A stretch of 26,311 bases of DNA, taken from NCBI GenBank assembly GCA_900542275.1, contig UQMW01000031.1, positions 1 to 26,311 on the forward strand, read 5' to 3'. The first letter of the stretch is position 1. Every line of letters starts with the position of its first letter. The translations under genes and the position numbers were made by a program. This DNA is from an uncultured Collinsella sp. (lineage in GTDB: Bacteria > Actinomycetota > Coriobacteriia > Coriobacteriales > Coriobacteriaceae). This document shows, piece after piece, positions 7,427 through 14,767 of the stretch. The notes below the pieces were generated by a model. The model had not been told where the DNA came from. It saw nothing but the letters and a program-made list of their open reading frames with translations, and made no database searches.

Positions 7427-7521
7427 GGCAAGGCCTCCTCACGCGTGACGTGCCAACATGCCCGCGGGCCCACGCGCACAAGACAAACGCCTCGCGCACG
7501 CAAGCCCCCACGCTCGCATCC

Positions 7522-9894
7522 CTATAGATCCAACGCCTTCTTCGCGGCATCGACCGGATCGCCATCCATGTAGAACACCGGGCTCAACCCCGATATAATC
7601 TCGGACGAAACGCTCTGCAGGCCCGCGATGGCGCTCAGCGGCAAAATCACGCGCTTGGCACCGGCGTTTTTAGCCACTCGCATAATGTCCTCGAGCCCGC
7701 GGATCTCATCCATAGAGCCCGACATGCGCAAGATTCCCGGAACCGCCAGCGCGGACATCACCGGGCGGTTGCACGCCGCGGAGCACAGGCCCACAAACTC
7801 GGCAAGCGAGACTTCTTCGGACAGACCCTTGCTCTGCAGGTCGTTATAGAACAGCAGGTAGTCCTTTGAGCCAATGTGCATGCCCGGCGCCACACGGTTC
7901 GCCAGGTTCACAAAGTTGTCGAACGCGGCCTCCAGCGTATCGCGCACCGGCTTGTTAAAGGCAACGCCCTCGTGCTTAAACTTGCACTCGCCGGCGACAG
8001 CCTTGTTCTCCAGCTTGTACACGGCAACCTCGCCGCTCTGCGACCTGCCCACGCCAAACACGTGACCGGACAGCAGCGGCCCGTCGGGAATCAGCGTATC
8101 CTCGGACTGCTCGGGCACGCGCACCACGTGCACGTCCTGCGGATTGTCGGCATCCATATAGCCCAGGTTGACGTCGATAAACTCGACGCCCGCCATAATC
8201 TTGAGCTGCTCCTTTACGCGGCGACGGCCCTCGATGGCGTAGTCCAGCAGCCAACGAACGTCGTCCTTGTCCATAGCCTCGTCAGGGAACAGCAGCTTGG
8301 CCAGGCCGCTAAAGGACTTGCGCACGGCAATCTCGTCACGCTTGTTAAAGTCGCTGTTAAAGCGGAAGTAGCGGTCGATATGATGCGTAAAGTCCTTGCG
8401 GCGCATCTCCTTGCAAAACTCCGACAGGCAGTCGGTGATTAAGCCGTAATGCCCGGTCAGCAGGCTCGAGCGCATCTTGGGAATCTCCCAGCCCGGCAGG
8501 TAATAGTGGATACGGTCGAAAAAGGCCGAATCGTTGTTAAACTCCGGCGGGAACGGATCAAACAGGTGCGTGGTCTTAAGGACGTTTTGCACGGTGTCGT
8601 TGATGTTGCCCTCAAACACCATGGAGGCATCGGCGTTAATCTGGTCGCGACCGCGCGCGTAGCTGCCACTCGCCATGTAGTCCTTCATGATCTGTACGGC
8701 GTTGGTGTCCTTAAAGCGCATGCCGGCGACCTCGTCGAACGTCACGCAATCCCAATGGCCCACCAAGCCCACGCGATCGGCGCGCATGGAGTTCATGCGG
8801 CCGAACAGGTTGGCCGTGGTGGTCTGTCCGCCCGAAAGCAAGATGGCGTAGGGCGAAACCTCTTTGTAGATATGGCTCTTGCCAGTGCCGCGGGGACCAA
8901 GCTCGCACAGATTGTAGTTGCGCTCGATCAGCGGCACCATACGCTCGATAAAGTGCAGGCGCTCTTTCTCGGAAAGCTCGCTGGGCTCATAGCCAGCGGA
9001 GCGCAGCAGCATGTTGAGCCACTCGTCGCGCGAGAAATACTGGCGCTCTTCGACCATGGCATCCAGGTCCAGGTTGGGCATCTGGATGGGCGTGAGCGAC
9101 GCCACACTAAACGGAGAGTCCTCGGGCCCGCGCTTTTTGCGCTTGGCCTTGGAGCGGCGCGGCGCATCGTCGCCAAAGACTTCCATGCCAAACTCGTCTT
9201 CCTCTTCCATGGGACGACGATACTCGATGCTCATAATGCACCAAATACCACCCTGGAGAATCTTGGAATAGTCGCGCACGTACTCGGCCGGCATCACAAA
9301 CGGCTCAATGGTCAGATTGGCAAACGACGCCACGTAGATGTCTTTGTACTCGTCGAGCTTGGCCGTCACCTTATCGATGATGGTAAAGCGACCCAGCTCG
9401 CGGATTTTGGACTTAATGCGCTCGGACTCGTCGGGACGCACGTAGTTATCGGTGAGGATTTTGCGGATGCGCCCCAGGCCCTCCGCCACGGCGTCCTCGT
9501 CGTCGGTTGAGCAGTACATGCCCAGCAGGTACTCCAGCACAAAGGTAGGCACGTTGGCGCCACGCTTCATAAGGGCCGTGAGGTCCTTGCGCACGATCTT
9601 GCCGCCAAAGTGCTCGAGCAGCTTGCCGTCCAGTACATCCATGTCATAGCCGTCGTCCTCGGGAACCTCGGCCACAGCCTGGGCATAGCCATCGATCGAG
9701 GACTCGTCCTCGGCGGGCGCCGCAACCTCATCGGGTACCGCGGCCACCGCCGGCTCCGGGACAGGCACGGCCTCTGCGGCAGTCTCAGCCTCCGGGGTAG
9801 GCACAACCTTCCCTACAGGCACCGCAGCCTGCACCGGCGCATTCACATCAATCGAGGGAACTTCCCACAGATTGTCGTCATTGCTATCAAACAT
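7522..9894 (-). CDS. brxL: BREX protein BrxL (Lon-related AAA+ ATPase)
   Basis: BrxL is the Lon-related AAA+ protein of type 1 BREX. Family members assemble into ring oligomers that bind DNA and are needed for defence. Visible motifs are Walker A GPRGTGKS near residue 333, GGQTTTANLFGR just after it, and Walker B-like CVTFDEVAG. The C-terminal domain resembles the Lon protease fold (GPLLSGHVFGVG..., LAEFVGLCSAACNRPVMSALAV, GAKRVILPLSA) but lacks the PSAG serine motif, so proteolysis is doubtful. I chose ATG 9894 over GTG 9903 because AGGAG lies 8 nt before the ATG. The protein is about 790 residues against the usual 680-700. The excess is an Ala/Pro/Glu-rich, probably disordered N-terminus (about residues 15-75). 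It starts 11 nt after the pglZ stop. Confidence 0.93.
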   Translation of the reverse strand: MFDSNDDNLWEVPSIDVNAPVQAAVPVGKVVPTPEAETAAEAVPVPEPAVAAVPDEVAAPAEDESSIDGYAQAVAEVPEDDGYDMDVLDGKLLEHFGGKIVRKDLTALMKRGANVPTFVLEYLLGMYCSTDDEDAVAEGLGRIRKILTDNYVRPDESERIKSKIRELGRFTIIDKVTAKLDEYKDIYVASFANLTIEPFVMPAEYVRDYSKILQGGIWCIMSIEYRRPMEEEDEFGMEVFGDDAPRRSKAKRKKRGPEDSPFSVASLTPIQMPNLDLDAMVEERQYFSRDEWLNMLLRSAGYEPSELSEKERLHFIERMVPLIERNYNLCELGPRGTGKSHIYKEVSPYAILLSGGQTTTANLFGRMNSMRADRVGLVGHWDCVTFDEVAGMRFKDTNAVQIMKDYMASGSYARGRDQINADASMVFEGNINDTVQNVLKTTHLFDPFPPEFNNDSAFFDRIHYYLPGWEIPKMRSSLLTGHYGLITDCLSEFCKEMRRKDFTHHIDRYFRFNSDFNKRDEIAVRKSFSGLAKLLFPDEAMDKDDVRWLLDYAIEGRRRVKEQLKIMAGVEFIDVNLGYMDADNPQDVHVVRVPEQSEDTLIPDGPLLSGHVFGVGRSQSGEVAVYKLENKAVAGECKFKHEGVAFNKPVRDTLEAAFDNFVNLANRVAPGMHIGSKDYLLFYNDLQSKGLSEEVSLAEFVGLCSAACNRPVMSALAVPGILRMSGSMDEIRGLEDIMRVAKNAGAKRVILPLSAIAGLQSVSSEIISGLSPVFYMDGDPVDAAKKALDL

Positions 9895-9905
9895 AGGGCA
9901 CACTC

Positions 9906-12614
9906 CTAAAAACCAAAGTCAGCAACAGGGGCAAACGAAACAGCGATGGTGTACGTCTCGCGCCAAACGATCTTGCCCGTCTCGCGCTCGCGGCAGACCA
10001 GATAGTACGGACCCTTGGCCGAGAATCCATCCGCTGCATGCAACGCAAACTTGGCATGCACCACGCGCTCCTGCGAGTTAACAGAAGTCTTGTTGGCATG
10101 CGCCTTGACCGTATCGCTCACCTCGTTGCCACTTGCATCGGTAAACACCAGCTCGTACTCGCACGGCAAGACCTTACCTTGGGCAGGTTCTTCCTGGATC
10201 AAGTTGACCGAGAAGAGCGAGTTGGTCACTCGGCGTCCCTCACTTAGCACGCGCAGCGTCGCCGCGCGCGTGTCGACAAAGTCCTTGGAACCCGAGCGCG
10301 CACGCCAAAAACCGATAACGGGCACGCAGAGCTCCTGCAGGCTCATGCCGCCGTGGACGTAGTTGTTAGTGCCGCCGGGACGCTTGAAGTGTACGTTCTC
10401 GCGCGGGGCAAACCCCTCAAAACCGGCGCCCAAACGTCCCATGTTAACATTAACAAACACCCCACACACCTCGTCCGAAAGCTCGCCCACGGCCTCGTTG
10501 GGCACCACCAGATGACGCTTGCCGTACATGACGGGAGCGTCAAGGACGGGAAGGTCCGGTTTGCCGAGCATCTGACACTCGCTGAGCTCCCGACGCGTGT
10601 AGATAAAGCCGTGATCCGCCGTTATAACAACACGCGCGCCCGGGGCGTCGGTGCACACGCGGCGCGCCAACGCGGCAAGTTCCTCCACGGTGTCCGCGCA
10701 GGCATCGAAAACGTCATCCTGCGTAGCCGCCTTCTCGCCCGTGGCATCGATCTTGTTGTGGTAGAGATAAACGAGCTTGGAGTCTTTGAGCAGCGCTTTG
10801 CGCTCGACTCCCGCCATGTTGAGGTATGCGCTCGAGCGCAAAGCGCGGGCCGTAGGTTCAACATGGGTAAGCACGGCCTCGCGTTGCGGAGTCGTTACGG
10901 TGGGCATGCCGTCAGCCAACACAAACGAGCCATCCGCTGCAAGTTCAAGCGCCTGATGCGGCAGCAGCGCAGGCATACCTGCCTCGGTAATGGAGGGAAA
11001 GACCGCCTGCATACTAGAAACCTTGACGTTGCCGCCGCGCTCGCGCTCGAGCAGCGCCGCGACATCACGGGCCACCTCATAGCGCAACGCGTCGCTTATG
11101 ATAACGACCGTCGTTTTGGCAGACCCCACAAAGGTGGGCAGCACATGCCAGTAGAATTCATCCTGCCGTGCAGGGCCATCGATGTAGCCGCAATCGGCCC
11201 ACTCCCCTTGCGCAGCTGATGTCCAGCAGGCATTGGCATCGGCCAAAAACCAGTTGCTGTAGAGATTCTCCGCCCAGTCCACCACGGCTCGGGCAGGTTC
11301 CTCGAGTACATCGCACTCGACGGAGCGCGCCCGCAGATACGCGGTGCACATGTGGCGATAGGCAGCGTCCATGGCATACCAGTCGGACGTGTAGGCATCC
11401 CACACCTGCTGGGGTTGCGCCAGATGGAACCCGCCCGCGTGCGTCTGCCTAAAAGAGCACATATCGGCCACAGCGGCAAGCAGGTCAAAGTAGCTCTCGA
11501 CACGGCGGTACCAGCTTAGGTCGCAGCGACGCGCAGCAAATGTGCGCGCATCCTCAACACGGTCCGCGCCCTGGGCAAACGAGCAGAACAGCTGCGAGAG
11601 CACGGCCTCATTGACGCACGGAAACACATCAAGCGAGGTCAGCACATCGATCGGCAAGGTCTCGAACCGTGCAAAGAGTCCGCGGGCGTCCTCAACCAAA
11701 CGGCAAATCTCAAATAGGTCCTCGCTCGATGCCTGGGTATCGGCGGTCTGGTCCCACGTACGCACCGCCTCAAGGCAATAGGGCCCGTAGGCGGGAGCCA
11801 GATGGCTTTCAAGCCCCTTGAGCGCTCCCTCGGGAAGCGCGGTGGATGCCGCAGTAAGGAGCACATGGGATGCAAGCATAAGCAATGCGTCACGCTCGTA
11901 AAGCGGCCCATCAAACCCATAGCAACGCACGATGAAGGCAGAGAGCACATCGCGCACGCAGTACTTGTCCATCAACTCGGCCAGCGCCTCGGGACCCTCG
12001 TGCAGCAGCGTGGTCATACAGCCGCGCAGCACAAACGCAGGCCGCGCGTCCCCAACCTCTTTACCGCCAAAGATCACCGCAAGGATGCCGAGTTCGATAT
12101 CGGATGCGCCCGCGGCATGCGGAACACACGCGGCAAACTTAGCGCAGCGGGTCTTGGCATCAAAGAACGCCTTGTGCTCACGCAGACACTCGCGCACGGC
12201 ATCGATATTCTCGATACCCAACTGATCGGCCAAAAGCGAAAGATAGTCAGCCTGGAACTGATCGGCATACAGCTCGACATCGGCAAGCCAATCGCCCTCA
12301 AGCCTGCCGCGCGGGCAACGACGATGCAACAAGATATCGCTCGCAAGGTCATCGCGGTTGATAAGTTTCTTGACCGCAAACATGCGGCCCTCGCAAGCCT
12401 CAACAAACCGCACCGGGCGCTCAAAGTCCCCGTGAGCGGGCATGACGCTGTCATCGGCCCCCGCGCCGTCGAAACCCTCGGCGGCCAATCGCTCAAACTC
12501 AGGGGCAAACTCGCCGTCCGCATCGTGCCAAACCACCACACGACGGGGCATGCATGCGGACAACGGCTGCAAAAACCGCAGCTTAAGCTGTTCTTCTACA
12601 TCGATCTTGGGCAT
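9906..12614 (-). CDS. pglZ: BREX protein PglZ (type A, alkaline-phosphatase superfamily)
   Basis: PglZ is a core BREX component with an alkaline-phosphatase-like fold; metal-dependent nuclease or phosphodiesterase activity has been reported for the family. The 902-residue length is typical. The N-terminal half (about 1-490) is the helical PglZ leader. The catalytic domain starts with VVIISDALRYEVARD, where Asp508 is the predicted metal ligand, and includes the conserved MQAVFPSITEAGMPALLPH segment. It continues to VVITADHGFIYTRRE, with Asp667-His668 as further ligands. NNYVHGGMSLQELCVPVIGF follows, the usual closing metal-site block, and the remainder is a beta-rich C-terminal domain. AAGGA lies 6 nt before the ATG. 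The gene starts 23 nt after the pglX C-terminal ORF and is followed directly by brxL. Confidence 0.94.
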   Translation of the reverse strand: MPKIDVEEQLKLRFLQPLSACMPRRVVVWHDADGEFAPEFERLAAEGFDGAGADDSVMPAHGDFERPVRFVEACEGRMFAVKKLINRDDLASDILLHRRCPRGRLEGDWLADVELYADQFQADYLSLLADQLGIENIDAVRECLREHKAFFDAKTRCAKFAACVPHAAGASDIELGILAVIFGGKEVGDARPAFVLRGCMTTLLHEGPEALAELMDKYCVRDVLSAFIVRCYGFDGPLYERDALLMLASHVLLTAASTALPEGALKGLESHLAPAYGPYCLEAVRTWDQTADTQASSEDLFEICRLVEDARGLFARFETLPIDVLTSLDVFPCVNEAVLSQLFCSFAQGADRVEDARTFAARRCDLSWYRRVESYFDLLAAVADMCSFRQTHAGGFHLAQPQQVWDAYTSDWYAMDAAYRHMCTAYLRARSVECDVLEEPARAVVDWAENLYSNWFLADANACWTSAAQGEWADCGYIDGPARQDEFYWHVLPTFVGSAKTTVVIISDALRYEVARDVAALLERERGGNVKVSSMQAVFPSITEAGMPALLPHQALELAADGSFVLADGMPTVTTPQREAVLTHVEPTARALRSSAYLNMAGVERKALLKDSKLVYLYHNKIDATGEKAATQDDVFDACADTVEELAALARRVCTDAPGARVVITADHGFIYTRRELSECQMLGKPDLPVLDAPVMYGKRHLVVPNEAVGELSDEVCGVFVNVNMGRLGAGFEGFAPRENVHFKRPGGTNNYVHGGMSLQELCVPVIGFWRARSGSKDFVDTRAATLRVLSEGRRVTNSLFSVNLIQEEPAQGKVLPCEYELVFTDASGNEVSDTVKAHANKTSVNSQERVVHAKFALHAADGFSAKGPYYLVCRERETGKIVWRETYTIAVSFAPVADFGF

Positions 12615-12637
12615 GAATATCCTTACCGTATCTGCAG

Positions 12638-13606
12638 TTACTTGATCTTTGCCAGTACATCCTGAAACTTGGCGTAGTTGACCTTGACGCCGTCATCCAG
12701 GTCGATCTTAATCATCTGGTCTGCCAAGTGGTGCAACTTCTCCTCGTAGCCGATGGTCTCTTTAAGCTGGTCATTGAGCTTTTTGACACGCTTATCCAAG
12801 CGCACGCGCTCACCACGCTCAGCACTGGCAAGGGCATCGTTGGCATAGCCGATCTGCGAGCGATAGCGCTCCTGCTGCTCATGCACATAGTCGGTTCGGA
12901 TGCGAGCCAACAGGTCGGGCTGATAGCGATGCATGTAAACAAGGCACTTGAAGCCGTTCTTTTTGCCGCTGTCGAACAGCCAGTAGATGGGGCGCTTCTT
13001 ATAGGTCTGGCAGTGGTCCTTAAAGAAGTCCTTCAAAAAGTAGGTGCGGATGACCTCGCGCGAGGTGCCCTTGCCGCCGAGCGCCTCGGCAATAAAGGCC
13101 AGGTTCTGCTCGAGCGTCTCCTCGCCGTACACGGTGCGCACAAAGTCGATAAAGTAGCGCACGATGTCGTCGTCAAAGTACTCGTCGTCGGTAATGGGCA
13201 GCACGTTGTCGGCATCGGGCATAAAGGTCACATGCGCGGGATCGGGCATCTTGGCCCGATAGTCGTCGACCGTGGCACCCTGATCGGCCAGGACCAAGCC
13301 ATCCACGTCCAGCGAGTAGCGGCCAAACATGCAACCCACGGCATAGCTTATGAGCGAGGTAATCTCGTCGCGCTTGGTGCGCACGTATTTGTTGCCTTTA
13401 TAGCTCTCGGGAATCTCGTCAGCAGTGTCGAAGATGCACGCCACCGAGACGTACTTATCCTCGACCTCGATGGGCACCTCCCCCTCCATGTTGTAGATCT
13501 TGGCAAAGATTCGGTTGAGCTCTTCCTCGTTAGCGCGAAGCTGCTCAAAGCGAGCATTGACCTCGGCCTTGCGGGCTTCGTATTTATCGGCCAAAAGCGT
13601 TGTCAT
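12638..13606 (-). CDS. pglX: PglX C-terminal part as a separate ORF (split BREX adenine methyltransferase)
   Basis: This 322-residue ORF is the C-terminal third of type 1 PglX. After MTT it reads LLADKYEARKAEVNARFEQL, then the hallmark segments EELNRIFAKIYNMEG, ISYAVGCMFGRYSLD, ITDDEYFDDDIVRYFIDF, REVIRTYFLKDFFKDH and KRPIYWLFDSGKKNGFKCLVYMHRY. A helical, charged tail ends it (RVRLDKRVKKLNDQLKETIGYEEKLHHLAD). Intact PglX is about 1,150-1,200 residues, and this piece plus the 828-residue N-terminal ORF adds up to that. It has its own start with AAGGCGG five bases before the ATG, so it can be made as a separate polypeptide. All its conserved blocks look intact, arguing for a split protein rather than decay, although a broken gene remains possible. 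Confidence 0.9.
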   Translation of the reverse strand: MTTLLADKYEARKAEVNARFEQLRANEEELNRIFAKIYNMEGEVPIEVEDKYVSVACIFDTADEIPESYKGNKYVRTKRDEITSLISYAVGCMFGRYSLDVDGLVLADQGATVDDYRAKMPDPAHVTFMPDADNVLPITDDEYFDDDIVRYFIDFVRTVYGEETLEQNLAFIAEALGGKGTSREVIRTYFLKDFFKDHCQTYKKRPIYWLFDSGKKNGFKCLVYMHRYQPDLLARIRTDYVHEQQERYRSQIGYANDALASAERGERVRLDKRVKKLNDQLKETIGYEEKLHHLADQMIKIDLDDGVKVNYAKFQDVLAKIK

Positions 13607-13638
13607 TGTGCCGCCTTCCGTTTCCCATGGTCTTTCAA

Positions 13639-13767
13639 TTAATCGGTCGCCGTGAAGGAATCAGGCTCGAAGCTCAGCCCCATGCACAGCGCGATGCCGG
13701 TGCATCTCTCGCTCGAAAGCAGCTGATTCGTCTTAATTGCGCGATATGAAATCGCTCTCCTATCCAA
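13639..13767 (-). pseudogene. possible small ORF or gene remnant between the cassette and the PglX C-terminal ORF
   Basis: The 153 bases before the PglX C-terminal ORF hold an open frame of about 42 codons. It starts at a TTG overlapping the end of the 152-residue gene and ends at TAA (13639-13641). It reads ...LLSSERCTGIALCMGLSFEP... with GC-rich third positions, so it looks coding. The ALCMGLSFEP part faintly recalls the helix after the DNA-binding unit in some HTH proteins. It could be a tiny gene, the frameshifted tail of the preceding gene, or chance. Confidence 0.25.
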
Positions 13768-14218
13768 TGGAAGCTTTCAAATCGACTTCATGCCACACGT
13801 ATTTGCCAAACACTCCCAATGCTGGACTAAACTCAAATGCGCTTTCTCGAGATTCGCTCCCTTCCGAAATTACAAGGAGCAATCGAGATCCCCCCAACAG
13901 ATCGCGAGCGTTCCCACAGCGACAAATCGCGTGATAATCCTGCGGACCGACTGTATTCTCGGTAATCAAAAATGAAAGCGTCGCCAAACCAGATGGATCA
14001 AAATAGGGGGTACCATGAGCGGGAACGTCACACATGTGTGGCTCCCTACACTTTATTAAATCGAGCTGCAAAATCGCATCCATAATCGCAAAGTCCTCCG
14101 ACTTTTCCTGATCAACGCACTTCAGCTCAATGCATATTTCTCTAGTCTCACCACGCAGAAAACGATCAACCGCCTGTCGGTCGTAATTTTGAGGTTCATA
14201 AATACAACAATTAGACAT
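13760..14218 (-). CDS. hypothetical protein inside the split pglX (152 aa)
   Basis: Not recognised. This soluble protein begins MSNCCIYEPQNYDRQAVDRFLRGE. It has an ELKCVDQEKSEDFAIMDAILQL region that could be a strand-helix unit, then a Cys/His-containing middle (KCREPHMCDVPAHGTPYFDPSG; CRCGN). It ends in a strand-rich half (LATLSFLITENTVG, GGSRLLLVISEGSE, FEFSPALGVFGKYVWHEVDL). The several Cys and His could bind a metal, but no standard finger is complete. AAAGG lies 8 nt before the ATG. It follows the helix-turn-helix gene by 42 nt and shares its strand and lower GC content, so the two form a cassette between the two parts of pglX. Its position suggests a role in, or a parasitic relationship to, the methyltransferase; sequence alone cannot decide. 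Confidence 0.65.
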   Translation of the reverse strand: MSNCCIYEPQNYDRQAVDRFLRGETREICIELKCVDQEKSEDFAIMDAILQLDLIKCREPHMCDVPAHGTPYFDPSGLATLSFLITENTVGPQDYHAICRCGNARDLLGGSRLLLVISEGSESRESAFEFSPALGVFGKYVWHEVDLKASIG

Positions 14219-14260
14219 GGTTATTACCTTTCGAAACTACAGCCTCCTTGCGGAAGCAGC

Positions 14261-14758
14261 TTATCTTTGGATAATTTGATCTATTGCGCTTCCGGCAATA
14301 ATACCCACGGCATCGGCAGTCCACTTCAGCGCCGTAGGCGTCTCTTTTAAAGCCTTGTCATGCTGACCGCGGCCAATCAAAGCAAGGCCCTTTTTCGTTA
14401 TTTGTAAGCCAACGCTTTCTTGTGAAAACGCCAAATAATCGGCATCTTTCAACGACTGAATGCACCCAGCAACATCGACTGCCGGAATACCCCAAGCAGA
14501 AACGTCGATTTCGGAAATACGCTTGTTTTCAAGCTCGATAATCTGCCACAGCAGCTCCCTAATGATGTATGCATCTATAGGACGCTTCGCATCACAGGGG
14601 ATGATCCACCTGAATGGGAAGGAGGTTTCTTTTACCGCACCAGAAATCAAATCAGCCCTACACCAGGCGGAAACATCTCGTTTATCGGCATTCCACTTTT
14701 CAGCACACTCCGCTGTAGTTCGTTTCGTCTCTTCGACAAGTTTGTAGGATTTAGCCAC
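14261..14758 (-). CDS. MerR/excisionase-like helix-turn-helix protein inside the split pglX (165 aa)
   Basis: The N-terminal part is a small winged helix-turn-helix of the excisionase/MerR type: TAECAEKWNADKRDVSAWCRADLISGAVK, then the wing FPFRWIIPCDAKRPIDAY. This is the pattern 'W.....R.V..WCR...I.GA.K....W.IP.DA.RP'. A second helical or winged-helix-like domain follows (AYIIRELLWQIIELENKRIS ... CIQSLKDADYL ... LQITKKGLALIGRG), with a short helical end. It is probably a DNA-binding regulator. The frame abuts the PglX stop: TAG is followed directly by GTG (14767). I prefer GTG 14758 because AGGTGA, a good SD match made partly of the pglX stop, lies 5 nt before it. Translation would then be coupled to the end of the PglX N-terminal ORF. 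The regulatory target is unknown. Confidence 0.7.
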   Translation of the reverse strand: MAKSYKLVEETKRTTAECAEKWNADKRDVSAWCRADLISGAVKETSFPFRWIIPCDAKRPIDAYIIRELLWQIIELENKRISEIDVSAWGIPAVDVAGCIQSLKDADYLAFSQESVGLQITKKGLALIGRGQHDKALKETPTALKWTADAVGIIAGSAIDQIIQR

Positions 14759-14767
14759 AACGCTCAC

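Noticed and set aside
8449..9510. 353-codon plus-strand frame opposite brxL
   Set aside because: Overlaps conserved BrxL motifs and shows no family signature of its own.
13596..14763. 8-bp inverted repeat AGCGTTGT flanking the cassette in pglX, suggesting an invertible switch
   Set aside because: Too short to be convincing. Inversion would not rebuild a continuous pglX because the upstream copy lies beyond the stop codon, and no recombinase gene is nearby.
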